From Nonomuraea fuscirosea (GTDB taxonomy: Bacteria; Actinomycetota; Actinomycetes; Streptosporangiales; Streptosporangiaceae), in NCBI RefSeq assembly GCF_003001935.1, contig NZ_PVNG01000003.1:558001-622000 (forward strand): a DNA stretch of 64,000 nt. The letters are read 5' to 3'. Within the stretch, counting starts at the first letter, position 1. Every line of letters starts with the position of its first letter. The notes under the pieces were generated by a model, which made no database searches, had not been told where the DNA came from, and saw nothing but the letters and a program-made list of their open reading frames with translations. Shown here in pieces: positions 26,649-34,945 of this stretch. A program made the translations under genes and the position numbers.

Positions 26649-28228
26649 CGGTGATCGGCGGCGGCGTCGGCGGCATGACGAGCGCGCTGCTGCTGGCCAG
26701 ACAGGGCCACGACGTGCGGCTGTACGAACGCTCGCCGCGGCTGGGCGGGAAGCTGGCCGAGCACCACCGCGACGGCTTCACCTTCTCGCTCGGCCCCTCG
26801 CTGCTGACCATGCCCGAGCTGTTCAGGGAGCTGGGGCTGCGCCGCGAGCTGATCGAACCCGCGCCGCTGTGCCGCTACCGGTTCGCCGACGGCACGGAGC
26901 TGGACGCCCGGCGCGACCCGGCCGAGATGGCCGCCGCGGTGGACCGGCTGGCCCCCGGCGAGGGCGCCGCCTGGCACGCCTTCCACGACTGGGCCCGCGG
27001 CTGCCTGCGCGCGGCCGGCCGGACCGCCTTCGCCGGCCCCCTGCTCGGCCCGCCCGGTCAGGCCCGGCTCTCGGACCTGCTCGCTGTGGCGCCCGCCCGT
27101 ACCCTCGACGGGCTGGCCCGCCGCTTCTTCCGCGACCCGCGCCTGCGCCAGTACGTCGGCCGCTACGCCACCTACGCCGGCTCCGACCCGTACCGGGCGC
27201 CGGCCGCGCTCGGCTGCGTCCCGGCCCTGGAGCACGGGCAGGGCGTCTGGTACGCGCCGGGCGGCCTGCCGCGGCTGGCCGAGGACCTGACGCTGCTGTT
27301 GAAGGCGGCCGGCGTGCGGCTCCATCTGTCCACCCCGATCGCCGCCGTCATCTGCGACGGCTCCCGCGTCACCGGCGTCCGGCCGGCGGGCGGGCGCGCC
27401 GTGCCCTGCGACGTCGTGGTGGCCAACACCGACGCCGCCGCCCTGTACGGGCACCTTCTGCCCGACCGGCGGCGGCTGCGCCGGATCGCCCGGCTCGGCC
27501 CCTCGTCGTCGGCGTTCCTGCTGATGGCCGGGGTCGAGGGCAGGACGCCCGGCCTGGCGCACCATTCCGTGCTGTTCTCCGGCGACTACGAGCGCGAGTT
27601 CGCCGACCTCTTCGAGCACCGGCGGCCGCCCGCCGACCCGACGATCTACCTCGGCTGCTCGGCCGTGGACGACGCCACACAGGCGCCCGAAGGGGCCGAG
27701 AACTGGACGATGCTGGTCAACGTGCCGGCCCGCGACCCGGTGCGGTGGCCGATGGGGGTGGCCGCGTACCGGGATCTGGTCCTGGAACGGCTGGCCGAGC
27801 GCGGGCACGACCTGTCGGGACGGCTGCGCTTCGTGGACGTCCTCACCCCCGCCGACCTGCGCGACCGCTACGGCGCCTGGGGCGGCGCAATCTACGGCAG
27901 CGCCTACCGGGGCAGGCTCTCGTCGTTCCTGCGCCCAGGAAACAGGGGGCCTAGACGCGGGCTGTACGTGGTGGGCGGCTCGGCCCACCCGGGCGGCGGC
28001 CTGCCGATGGTGGTCCTGGGCGCCCGCATCGTCGCGCGCCTCATCGCCCACGACTTCCCACCCACCGCTTCTGACCGGACCTCGTCACGAGGTTCGGGCG
28101 ACACTGCGCCGCGCCGGCCTTCCGCGCGGAGTTCGGGCGACGCCGCGCCGGATTTGCCGTCTTCGCGTGGCGTTTCCGACGTCGTGGCAGCCTCGCCGCC
28201 ATCGGACGTCGAGCGGGGTGGCCGGTGA
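26636..28228 (+). CDS. Phytoene-desaturase-family FAD oxidoreductase (CrtD/CrtO-like)
   Basis: A 530-residue flavoenzyme. The dinucleotide-binding motif VIGGGVGGMTSALLLARQG starts at the N-terminus, followed by SLGPSLLTMPELF, and the C-terminal FAD motif LYVVGGSAHPGGGLPMVVLG is the CrtI-family signature. It differs from the CrtI copy at 32777, so it likely acts later, for example as a 3,4-desaturase of the 1-hydroxylated end (CrtD-like) or an oxygenase (CrtO-like). GTG 26636 overlaps cruF. The last about 50 residues are a hydrophilic tail of three 13-residue repeats outside the catalytic domain. The stop overlaps the next GTG. Confidence 0.83.
   Translation: MAAVTVIGGGVGGMTSALLLARQGHDVRLYERSPRLGGKLAEHHRDGFTFSLGPSLLTMPELFRELGLRRELIEPAPLCRYRFADGTELDARRDPAEMAAAVDRLAPGEGAAWHAFHDWARGCLRAAGRTAFAGPLLGPPGQARLSDLLAVAPARTLDGLARRFFRDPRLRQYVGRYATYAGSDPYRAPAALGCVPALEHGQGVWYAPGGLPRLAEDLTLLLKAAGVRLHLSTPIAAVICDGSRVTGVRPAGGRAVPCDVVVANTDAAALYGHLLPDRRRLRRIARLGPSSSAFLLMAGVEGRTPGLAHHSVLFSGDYEREFADLFEHRRPPADPTIYLGCSAVDDATQAPEGAENWTMLVNVPARDPVRWPMGVAAYRDLVLERLAERGHDLSGRLRFVDVLTPADLRDRYGAWGGAIYGSAYRGRLSSFLRPGNRGPRRGLYVVGGSAHPGGGLPMVVLGARIVARLIAHDFPPTASDRTSSRGSGDTAPRRPSARSSGDAAPDLPSSRGVSDVVAASPPSDVERGGR
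28082..28198. repeat. 39-bp coding repeat in the CrtD/CrtO-like tail
   Basis: Three 39-bp units (28082-28120, 28121-28159, 28160-28198) encode SSRGSGDTAPRRP-like 13-residue repeats. They lie at the extreme 3' end of the gene, beyond the conserved enzyme fold. Confidence 0.8.
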
Positions 28229-29457
28229 GGGTGCTCAGTGTGGCTCAGGCCGTGGCCGGCGTTGTCGTGGTCGCGCGGCTGGCGCGCGGGCGACGGAGGC
28301 TGCCGCCGCTCCGGGCGTGCCCGCCGACCGGCGATGAGGTGTCCGTGGTGATCCCGGCTCGCGACGAGGCCGCCAGGATCGGGCCGTGCCTGCGGGCCGT
28401 GCTGGCCGACCCCGGGGTCAGCGAGGTGATCGTGGTCGACGACGGCTCCAGCGACGGTACGGCGGATGTGGCGGCGCGGCTCGGAGCCAAGGTCGTCACG
28501 TCGGCACCGCTGCCGCCCGGATGGATCGGCAAGCAGTGGGCCCTGCGCCAGGGCGTGGCGGCCGCGCGCGGCGAGGTGGTGGTCACACTCGACGCCGACA
28601 CCCGACCCGGGCCCGGCCTGTTCGGTGCGCTGACGCGGGCCCTGGCCCAGTACGACCTGGTGAGCGCCGGTCCCCGCTTCCGCTGCGACGGCCGCTTCGA
28701 ACGGGCGCTGCACGCCTCCATGCTGGCCGGCCTGGTCTACCGGTTCGGCCCGATCGGCCCGCCGACCGCGCCCCCGCCGCACCGCACGATCGCGAACGGC
28801 CAGTGCCTGGCCTTTCGGCGGGCGCGGATGTCGGAGGCGGACGGGTTCGCACGGGTACGTGACCGGATGACCGATGACGTCGCGCTGGCCCGCCACCTGG
28901 CCGGGCGGGGCTGGAAGGTGGGCTTCCTGGACGCGGCGGACCTGCTGCAGGTCGACATGCACGACTCGGCGGGCGAACTGTGGCGCGAGTGGGGCCGCTC
29001 ACTGTCACTGGGCGACGTGACCGATCCTGGGCGGCAGGCGGGCGACCTGGCCGTGATCTGGCTGACGGGGGCCCTGCCGGTGCTGCGGCTGGCGTCCGGG
29101 CGGCCGTCGGGGCTGGACCTGGCGCTGCTGGCCGTGCGTCTACTGGTGGCCGGCGCGCTGCGCGGCAGCTACCGGGGGCCGGGGGCCGAACTGCTGCTGT
29201 CACCGCTCCTCGACCCCGCGGTCGCCGCCCGCCTGACCCATGCCACCCTCCGCCCCGCACGAACCTGGCGCGGCCGCACGTACCCCCGATCCGGCCCTGT
29301 CGGGTCGCTTGGGGATCGTAGGGACCCGCGTTCCGGTCTTGTGGGGTCAACCGGAGACCGTACGTACCCGCGATCTGAGCCCGTCCAGTCGCCTGGGGAT
29401 CGTGCGGACGTAGCGGTCAGTGGCGGCGGGTGGCCAGGACGAAGCGTAGCCCGATGA
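28225..29457 (+). CDS. Family 2 glycosyltransferase of the carotenoid cluster (CruC-like)
   Basis: A 410-residue GT-A glycosyltransferase. The sugar-nucleotide region VIPARDEAARIGPCL, strand VIVVDDGSSDGTADVA, the DxD-type VTLDADTRPG and the QxxRW-like region (GELWREWGRSLSLG) are visible. Hydrophobic segments near the C-terminus suggest membrane association. By position next to cruF and crtD-like genes it probably glycosylates the 1'-hydroxyl of an acyclic carotenoid. The C-terminal 60 residues are an extra tail with three 14-residue repeats. GTG 28225 overlaps the stop of the previous gene. Confidence 0.85.
   Translation: MRVLSVAQAVAGVVVVARLARGRRRLPPLRACPPTGDEVSVVIPARDEAARIGPCLRAVLADPGVSEVIVVDDGSSDGTADVAARLGAKVVTSAPLPPGWIGKQWALRQGVAAARGEVVVTLDADTRPGPGLFGALTRALAQYDLVSAGPRFRCDGRFERALHASMLAGLVYRFGPIGPPTAPPPHRTIANGQCLAFRRARMSEADGFARVRDRMTDDVALARHLAGRGWKVGFLDAADLLQVDMHDSAGELWREWGRSLSLGDVTDPGRQAGDLAVIWLTGALPVLRLASGRPSGLDLALLAVRLLVAGALRGSYRGPGAELLLSPLLDPAVAARLTHATLRPARTWRGRTYPRSGPVGSLGDRRDPRSGLVGSTGDRTYPRSEPVQSPGDRADVAVSGGGWPGRSVAR
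29278..29403. repeat. 42-bp coding repeat in the glycosyltransferase tail
   Basis: Three 42-bp units (29278-29319, 29320-29361, 29362-29403) encode TYPRSGPVGSLGDR-like 14-residue repeats at the C-terminus, outside the catalytic domain. Confidence 0.85.
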
Positions 29458-30028
29458 GGCACATCAGGCCGCCGGTGGCCGCGACCAGTCCCGCTGGGGC
29501 GAACGGCCACTGCAGCACGGGGATGGCGAACACCGCCACCCGGGCCCCCACCGCGAACGAGCGCGTCGCCAGTGCCGTCACCACCAGCGCCGCCACCGCC
29601 AGGCCGAACGCGGGCGGGCAGATGACGGCGATCCCGCCGGCGAACGTGAGCACCGACCGCCCGCCCCTGAACCCGGCGAACACCGGCCAGGCGTGCCCGG
29701 CCATCGCCGCCGCCACCGCCAGGTACACCGGCGCCGCGCTCGCACCCGAGACCGTGCCGGACGCGGAGGTGTGCGCGCCGCTGACCAGCAACGCCAGCAG
29801 GGCGGCCAGCGTGCCCTTGAGCATGTCGCCGGCGAACACCGGCACCGCCGCCCGCCGGCCGAGTCGCTCCTTGACGTTCCAGTACCCGGGGTTGCGATCT
29901 CCGACGTCCCGAGGATCGACGCCGTGGACGCGGCCCACCAGCACCGCGACCGGCACCGACCCGAGCAGGTAGCCGGCGATGACCGCCACCGCCCACTCAA
30001 GCGCCGCCCCGACTCCCGCCTCAACCAT
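29417..30028 (-). CDS. PlsY-like acyl-phosphate acyltransferase, divergent, in the carotenoid cluster
   Basis: A 203-residue membrane protein with about five hydrophobic segments, matching the PlsY family (acyl-phosphate:glycerol-3-phosphate acyltransferase) in length and order of motifs. Motif 1 GYLLGSVPVAVLVGR and motif 3 GHAWPVFAGFRGGRS are good. Motif 2, normally GSGNPGATN, reads GDRNPGYWN here, so the acceptor pocket may differ. ATG 30028 has AGGTGG upstream. It is convergent with the glycosyltransferase and divergent from, and overlapping, the CrtA-like gene. With the nearby PlsX it suggests acylation of a lipid or carotenoid glycoside; ordinary phosphatidic acid synthesis is the alternative. 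Confidence 0.78.
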   Translation of the reverse strand: MVEAGVGAALEWAVAVIAGYLLGSVPVAVLVGRVHGVDPRDVGDRNPGYWNVKERLGRRAAVPVFAGDMLKGTLAALLALLVSGAHTSASGTVSGASAAPVYLAVAAAMAGHAWPVFAGFRGGRSVLTFAGGIAVICPPAFGLAVAALVVTALATRSFAVGARVAVFAIPVLQWPFAPAGLVAATGGLMCLIGLRFVLATRRH

Positions 30029-30830
30029 CGCGTCGTTCCACCTCGTCCGGTACGACACCGCGAGCGCGATGCGCCACATGGCCTTCGACCGGCCGCTGCT
30101 GCGTGACTGCGGGGGGCTGCTGTTCTGGCGGCTGCTCGGCACGGGGAGGGGACGCTCGATGTCGCTCGGGGCCGACCTGCGCCGCTGGGCGCTGTTCGCG
30201 GTCTGGCGCTCGGCCGGCGACCTGGAGGCGTTCCTGCGCTCGTCGCCGATCGCGGCCCGCTGGCGCGCCGAGGCGTCGGAGACCTGGCAGGTACGACTGG
30301 CTCCGCTGTCCTCGCGCGGCACCTGGACCGGCCGAAACCCCTTCGCCGACCCGCCCGGCCCTCCGGCGGGCCCGTCCGGTGACTCGCGTGGTGCCCAGGT
30401 GGGCTCGGGCGGCGGTGTGGTGGGTGCACGGGGCGGGCCGGTGGCGGTGCTCACCAGAGCGTCGATCCGGGTGCGGCGGCTGGTCGCGTTCTATCGGTCG
30501 GTGCCGCCTGTGGACGAGTCGCTGCGGCGGCAGGACGGGTGTCTGGCCTCGATCGGGATGGGGGAGTGGCCGCTGGCCCGGCAGGCCACGTTCTCGTTGT
30601 GGCGCGACCAGGACGCGATGCGCGGCTTCGCCTACCGGGGTGCGGCGCACCAGCGGGTCGTCGAGCGCGTACGCTCCCACGACTGGTACGCCGAAGAGCT
30701 GTTCGCTCGCTTCGTCCCGTACGCCAGCGAAGGCACCTGGAACGGCACCGACCCCCTGCGCACGCCACCGCCGCACCACGGCACCGACTCCCCACGTGAC
30801 CGGCACGGCGGCCCCGGCCCCTCGTGCTGA
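29979..30830 (+). CDS. Spheroidene-monooxygenase-like (CrtA-like) protein
   Basis: A 283-residue protein of the CrtA (spheroidene monooxygenase) family, which inserts oxygen at C2 of acyclic carotenoids. The N-terminal half has IASFHLVRYDTASAMRHMAF and FWRLLGTGRG. The second half repeats a related ferredoxin-like barrel (LASIGMGEWPLARQATFSLW). An unusual Gly/Pro-rich linker joins them. The conserved block begins by codon 17, so the start must be upstream of about 30030; ATG 29979 fits, making the 5' end overlap the divergent PlsY-like gene by 50 bp. Confidence 0.8.
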   Translation: MTATAHSSAAPTPASTIASFHLVRYDTASAMRHMAFDRPLLRDCGGLLFWRLLGTGRGRSMSLGADLRRWALFAVWRSAGDLEAFLRSSPIAARWRAEASETWQVRLAPLSSRGTWTGRNPFADPPGPPAGPSGDSRGAQVGSGGGVVGARGGPVAVLTRASIRVRRLVAFYRSVPPVDESLRRQDGCLASIGMGEWPLARQATFSLWRDQDAMRGFAYRGAAHQRVVERVRSHDWYAEELFARFVPYASEGTWNGTDPLRTPPPHHGTDSPRDRHGGPGPSC

Positions 30831-30838
30831 GCGGGTGG

Positions 30839-31819
30839 TCATGGGGCCGGTGCCTTGATGTCGGGTGCTGCTCCGGAGAGGGTGTGGGCCACCACGCAGG
30901 CCCTGGCGATGGTGGCCGCGCGGGATGAGCCGTGGGCGACGACGACCGTGCCGCGTAGCCCGAGCAGGGCCGCGCCGCCGTGGGTCTCCGGGTCGTAGCG
31001 GCGGGCCACTCCGGCGAGTTGCTCGGGCGCGGCGACGCCCTCGCGGGCGACCATCGCGAGCACCGTACGCACGCATCCCTCGACGTTCTTGAGCACCACG
31101 TTGCCGGTGAAGCCGTCGGTGACGATCACGTCCACCCGGCCGGACAGCACGTCGTGCCCCTCGACGTTGCCCGCGAAGCGCAGCGGCAGGGCGGCCAGCA
31201 GTTCCTCGGCCTGGCAGGTGAGCCGGTTGCCCTTGCCCGGCTCCGACCCGATGGACAGCAGCCCCACGGCCGGGTCCGCCCGGCCGAGCACGGAACGCGC
31301 GTACCCGGCCCCCAGCTGTGCGAACTGCGCCATCATGGCGGAGCTGGGATCGGCCGTCGCCCCCGCGTCCACCAGCACCGTCGCGCCGCCCCGCAGCGAC
31401 GGCAGCGCCACGGCCAGCGCGGGCCGCAGCACGCCGGCGGCCCGGCCGAGGCCGCGTACGGCGCAGGTGACCACCGCCCCGGTGGACCCGGCGGACACGA
31501 ACGAGCCGCCCACGCCCTGGCGTACCAGGTCACAGCCCACCGCGAGACTGGAGCCGGCCAGGGCGGCCGCGGCGGCGCCCCGTTCGGACATCGGCACGGC
31601 GTGCAGGGCGTGCACCACGGCGATCTCGCTCTCCGCGCCGTGCCGCCACAGCTCCCTGCTCAGCTGCGCCTCCGCGCCGACCAGGATGACCGGCACCCCG
31701 TGCGCCCGCCGCGCCTCGACCGCCCCCGCCACCGCCTCGGCCGGCCCGTGGTCGCCACCCATCGCGTCCAGCACCACAGGCCCGGCAGACCTCCCGGCCG
31801 AACCCCAGGCGGCACTCAC
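30839..31819 (-). CDS. plsX: PlsX phosphate acyltransferase, in the carotenoid cluster
   Basis: A 326-residue soluble enzyme that converts acyl-ACP and phosphate to acyl-phosphate. Family signatures are intact: VVLDAMGGDHGPAEAV at the N-terminus, SAGSTGAVVT, and VTDGFTGNVVLKNVEG. Length is standard. The GTG start overlaps the stop of the phytoene synthase gene (GTGA), so it is translated with the carotenoid genes, not with rpmF and fab genes as usual. This points to a dedicated acyl-phosphate supply for the PlsY-like partner, though a housekeeping role is not excluded. Confidence 0.9.
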   Translation of the reverse strand: MSAAWGSAGRSAGPVVLDAMGGDHGPAEAVAGAVEARRAHGVPVILVGAEAQLSRELWRHGAESEIAVVHALHAVPMSERGAAAAALAGSSLAVGCDLVRQGVGGSFVSAGSTGAVVTCAVRGLGRAAGVLRPALAVALPSLRGGATVLVDAGATADPSSAMMAQFAQLGAGYARSVLGRADPAVGLLSIGSEPGKGNRLTCQAEELLAALPLRFAGNVEGHDVLSGRVDVIVTDGFTGNVVLKNVEGCVRTVLAMVAREGVAAPEQLAGVARRYDPETHGGAALLGLRGTVVVAHGSSRAATIARACVVAHTLSGAAPDIKAPAP

Positions 31820-32715
31820 GGGAGTTCCACCCGGACGCGGCGCTCGGCCCGGCCCGCTGCGGTGGCGGCCAATAGGTGGCGGGTGAAGACGGCGGCTCTG
31901 CGGTGGTGCGGTAGTCGTACCCGGGCGGCCAGGACCTCGAAGCCGCGGCGCTCGACCTCGGTGAGGATGCCGCCGTACAGCTGAAGGGCGGCGCTCACGC
32001 ACGGCCGCGAGGAGGCGACGAGCAGCTCGACGCCCTCGGCGGCGGCGCGGTAGTGGGCGTGGGCGCGGTCGGCCTCGAAGGCGAGCAGGTCCCGCAGGGC
32101 CCGGCTGGTACGCCGCGCCCCCAGGTGCTCCGGCTCGACGCCGAACTTGGCCAGGTCCTCCAGCGGCAGGTAGATCCGGCCCCTCGCGTAGTCCTCGGCC
32201 ACGTCGCGCAGGAAGTTGGTGAGCTGGAAGGCCAGGCCGAGCTGCCGGGCGGGCTCGCGGGCCCGTTCCTCGCACCCGGGCACCGGCTCCAGCAGCGGCA
32301 GCATCATCGTGCCGATGGCGGCGGCGGAGCCGGCCATGTAGCCGAGCAGGTCGTCGTACGTGGCGTACCGGGTGACCGACAGGTCGGCGCGCATCGAGGT
32401 CAGGAACGAGCGCACGTCGTCGCGGTCGACGCCGAACGAGCGCACGGTGTGCAGGAACGCCGGCAGCACCGGATCCCGGACCTCGGCTCCCGACAGCCCG
32501 GCCTCGACCCCGGCCCACAGGCGGTCGAGCGCGCGGGTCCGGTCGCCGGTCATGGTGAAGGAGTCGACGATCTCGTCGGCGTAGCGGGCGAAACCGTACA
32601 AGGCGTGCACGTGGCGGCGTTTCCAGCTGGGCAGCAGCCGGGTGGCCAGGTAGTAGGAGCGGCCGTAGCGGGCGTGCAGCCGCCGGCAGCGTTCGTAGCC
32701 GGAGGTCAGCGTCAT
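31816..32715 (-). CDS. crtB: Phytoene synthase
   Basis: A 299-residue trans-isoprenyl diphosphate synthase (head-to-head) that condenses two GGPP into phytoene. Both Asp-rich motifs are present: YADEIVDSF (first) and NFLRDVAEDYARGRIYLP (second), with the family block ALYGFARYADE. It follows crtI by 61 bp, in which GAGCGCCGGTTC occurs twice, and is translationally coupled to plsX. No GGPP synthase gene is in the window. Confidence 0.93.
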   Translation of the reverse strand: MTLTSGYERCRRLHARYGRSYYLATRLLPSWKRRHVHALYGFARYADEIVDSFTMTGDRTRALDRLWAGVEAGLSGAEVRDPVLPAFLHTVRSFGVDRDDVRSFLTSMRADLSVTRYATYDDLLGYMAGSAAAIGTMMLPLLEPVPGCEERAREPARQLGLAFQLTNFLRDVAEDYARGRIYLPLEDLAKFGVEPEHLGARRTSRALRDLLAFEADRAHAHYRAAAEGVELLVASSRPCVSAALQLYGGILTEVERRGFEVLAARVRLPHHRRAAVFTRHLLAATAAGRAERRVRVELP

Positions 32716-32776
32716 CGGAGCTCCCCGAGCGCCGGTTCCGTGGTGCGCGGCCTGAGCGCCGGTTCGGCGGTGCGCG

Positions 32777-34219
32777 TCATGACGACTCTCCGAGGACGCG
32801 TTCCGCGGCGAGGCGGCCGGAGATCAGGACCGGTGGCACGCCCACGCCCGGCGCGGTGTACATGCCGGCGAAGTGCAGGCCGGGAACGCGCCGGGCGACC
32901 CCGGACGGCCGCAGCCACGCCGTCTGGGTGAAGCGGTGGTCCAGCGCGAACGGCGTCCCGGCGCTGTGGCCGCGGGCCGCCCACGCGGGCGGGTCCAGGA
33001 CCAGCCTGGGCGCGCCCGACAGATCGCCGTAACCAAGGTCGGCGAGACGGGCGAGCAGCCGTTCCTCCAGCTCGGGCCGCAGGCGGCTCCAATCGGCGGT
33101 GCGCAGGTTGGGCGCCGGTTCCAGGACGCTGAGCGTGGCGGGCCCGCCGGTGTCCGGGCAGGTGACCAGCAGGCTCGGGTCGGGCTGCGGCCGGCCCCGG
33201 TCCAGCGCGGCGAACGTCTCCCGCCAGGTCCGGCCGAAGTGCACGGTGTGGTGGGCCTGGCCGGGCGGCTCGCGTTCGAGGCCGAGGTGGAGCACCAGGC
33301 AGGAGGGGGAGTGGCGGGGACGGCGCAGCCGCCAGTCGTCGGCCCGGCCGGGCAGCAGCCGCCGCGCCGCCAGCCGGTCGCAGGCCACCACCACGTGGGC
33401 GGCCGGCAGCCGTTCGCCGTCCTCCAGCAGCACGCCGGTGACGCCGTCGCCGTCGGCCTCGACGCGGTGGGCGCGCACGCCGTACCGGATGGCCGCGCCC
33501 AGCTTCTCCAGCAGTGCCGCCATCGCGACCGGGACGGCGTGCATGCCGCCGTGCTCGGGGAAGTACACGCCGCCGACGGTGTCCATGTGCGCGACGACGG
33601 CGTAGATGCCCAGCGCGCGATGCGGCGACAGCCCGACGTACAGGGACTGGAAGGTGTGCGCCCTGATCAGCCGGGGGTCGGTCAGGTGGCGCGCGGCCAG
33701 GCGGTCGAGCCGGCGGAAGCCGCCCAGCGCGGCCAGCCGCAGCAGCGCCGCCGGCCTGGCCAGGGCGCGCAGCCTGGTCATGTCGGCGTCGATGAACGCC
33801 GGCCACTCCACCGCGAACAGCTCGTCGAGCAGCCGCCGGTAACGCTCGTAGCGGGCCGCCTCGGCGGGCCCGCAGAGCGTGCGGACCTGCTCGGTCATCT
33901 CCGCGCGCCCGGCCCGCACGTCCAGCCGCGAGCCGTCGTGGAAGGTCAGCCGGTACGAGGGGTCGAGGCGGCGCAGCGGCACCCAGTCGCGCAGCTCCTC
34001 CCCGGCCGCGCCGAAGACGTCGGCGAGCACGCCGGGCATCGTCAGCACGGACGGCCCGACGTCGAACCGGTACGTTCCCACACGCCCGGTGGCGCAGCAG
34101 CCCCCGGGCTCCTGCCCGGCCTCGACCACGACCACCTCGCGCCCGGCGACGGCCAGGCGCACGGCCGCGGCCAGCCCGCCCAGGCCGGCCCCGACGACCA
34201 CCACAGGACCTCGCCGCAC
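32777..34219 (-). CDS. crtI: Phytoene desaturase
   Basis: A 480-residue FAD-dependent desaturase converting phytoene to lycopene-type products. The N-terminal motif VVVVGAGLGGLAAAVRLAVA, RFDVGPSVLTMP, GGMHAVPVAMAALLEKLG and the C-terminal GLHFAGMYTAPGVGVPPVLI are CrtI hallmarks. GTG 34219 is chosen because GGAGGGAG sits at the right distance; an upstream in-frame start at 34276 lacks support. It is first in the leftward crtI-crtB-plsX unit. Confidence 0.93.
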   Translation of the reverse strand: MRRGPVVVVGAGLGGLAAAVRLAVAGREVVVVEAGQEPGGCCATGRVGTYRFDVGPSVLTMPGVLADVFGAAGEELRDWVPLRRLDPSYRLTFHDGSRLDVRAGRAEMTEQVRTLCGPAEAARYERYRRLLDELFAVEWPAFIDADMTRLRALARPAALLRLAALGGFRRLDRLAARHLTDPRLIRAHTFQSLYVGLSPHRALGIYAVVAHMDTVGGVYFPEHGGMHAVPVAMAALLEKLGAAIRYGVRAHRVEADGDGVTGVLLEDGERLPAAHVVVACDRLAARRLLPGRADDWRLRRPRHSPSCLVLHLGLEREPPGQAHHTVHFGRTWRETFAALDRGRPQPDPSLLVTCPDTGGPATLSVLEPAPNLRTADWSRLRPELEERLLARLADLGYGDLSGAPRLVLDPPAWAARGHSAGTPFALDHRFTQTAWLRPSGVARRVPGLHFAGMYTAPGVGVPPVLISGRLAAERVLGESS

Positions 34220-34415
34220 GGGACTCCCTCCGTCGCTCGGTGACAAGCTGCGGAGGGAGAGTCGGGTTCCGGGCACGTCAGTCAGTCCGGAACCACACCA
34301 TCACGGTATCCAGCGGACGCGGGCCGGGCAGCGGGGACACGCCCGCGCCCCGCCCATGTCCCCTAGCGAACCTGGAGGCGGGTGGCCCCAGCCGGCGGCG
34401 GGGTCGCCGCGAGCC

Positions 34416-34913
34416 TCAGATGGCCAGTTGCTTGCCGATGGCGGTCAGTTCCTCGGTCTGGTTGGTCACGATCTGGTCGGCCAGTTGCTTCGTCCCCGTG
34501 TGCTGACCAGTGCCCTGGATCTCCTTGGCCATGTGCACGCCGTGTTCGAGGTGCCCCTTGAGCAGCGTCAGCCAGCCCCGGTCGAACCCGTCGCCCGCCT
34601 TCAGCTCGGCGCCCTCGTCCGTCTTCTCCTCGGCCGGGACCGCCTCCGACCAGGACGTGAGCCAGCCGGACATCTTCTGGATGTCGGCCTGCTCCTTGGG
34701 GATGATCTCCTTGGCCAGCTTGCGCACGTAGTCGCCGCCGCCCCGCTCGGAAGCCAGCTCGGCCAGCTGGATCGTCTGCCGGTGGTGGGTGATCATCTGC
34801 TGGTTGAACCGAACGTCCGCCTGGTTGTACCCGGCCTGGGTGCCCGCCGACGCGGAGCACGCGCCCGCCGCCACCAGTGCCAGCAGGGCGATCAAGGCCA
34901 TTCTCCAACGCAT
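34416..34913 (-). CDS. DUF305 family lipoprotein
   Basis: A 165-residue secreted lipoprotein: signal peptide with lipobox VAAGAC, then a DUF305 four-helix domain with the signature DVRFNQQMITHHRQTIQLAE and a second helical pair ending HLEHGVHMAKEIQ. The His-rich motif is often linked to metal (copper) handling, but no function is proven. It lies alone just downstream of the XRE-cupin gene on the same strand (32-bp gap) and could be co-transcribed. Confidence 0.9.
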   Translation of the reverse strand: MRWRMALIALLALVAAGACSASAGTQAGYNQADVRFNQQMITHHRQTIQLAELASERGGGDYVRKLAKEIIPKEQADIQKMSGWLTSWSEAVPAEEKTDEGAELKAGDGFDRGWLTLLKGHLEHGVHMAKEIQGTGQHTGTKQLADQIVTNQTEELTAIGKQLAI

Positions 34914-34945
34914 GTACGAAGGTACGCGCGCCGCCGGGAAAGGGT

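Noticed and set aside
32715..32776. Small direct repeat between crtI and crtB as a regulatory site
   Set aside because: GAGCGCCGGTTC occurs twice, but in such GC-rich sequence within a 61-bp operon gap this is weak evidence; left as a remark on crtB.
25875..34219. Reading the cluster as a cyclic carotenoid (beta-carotene or isorenieratene) pathway
   Set aside because: No lycopene cyclase (CrtY or CrtL type) or CrtU is present; CruF- and CrtA-like genes point to acyclic products.
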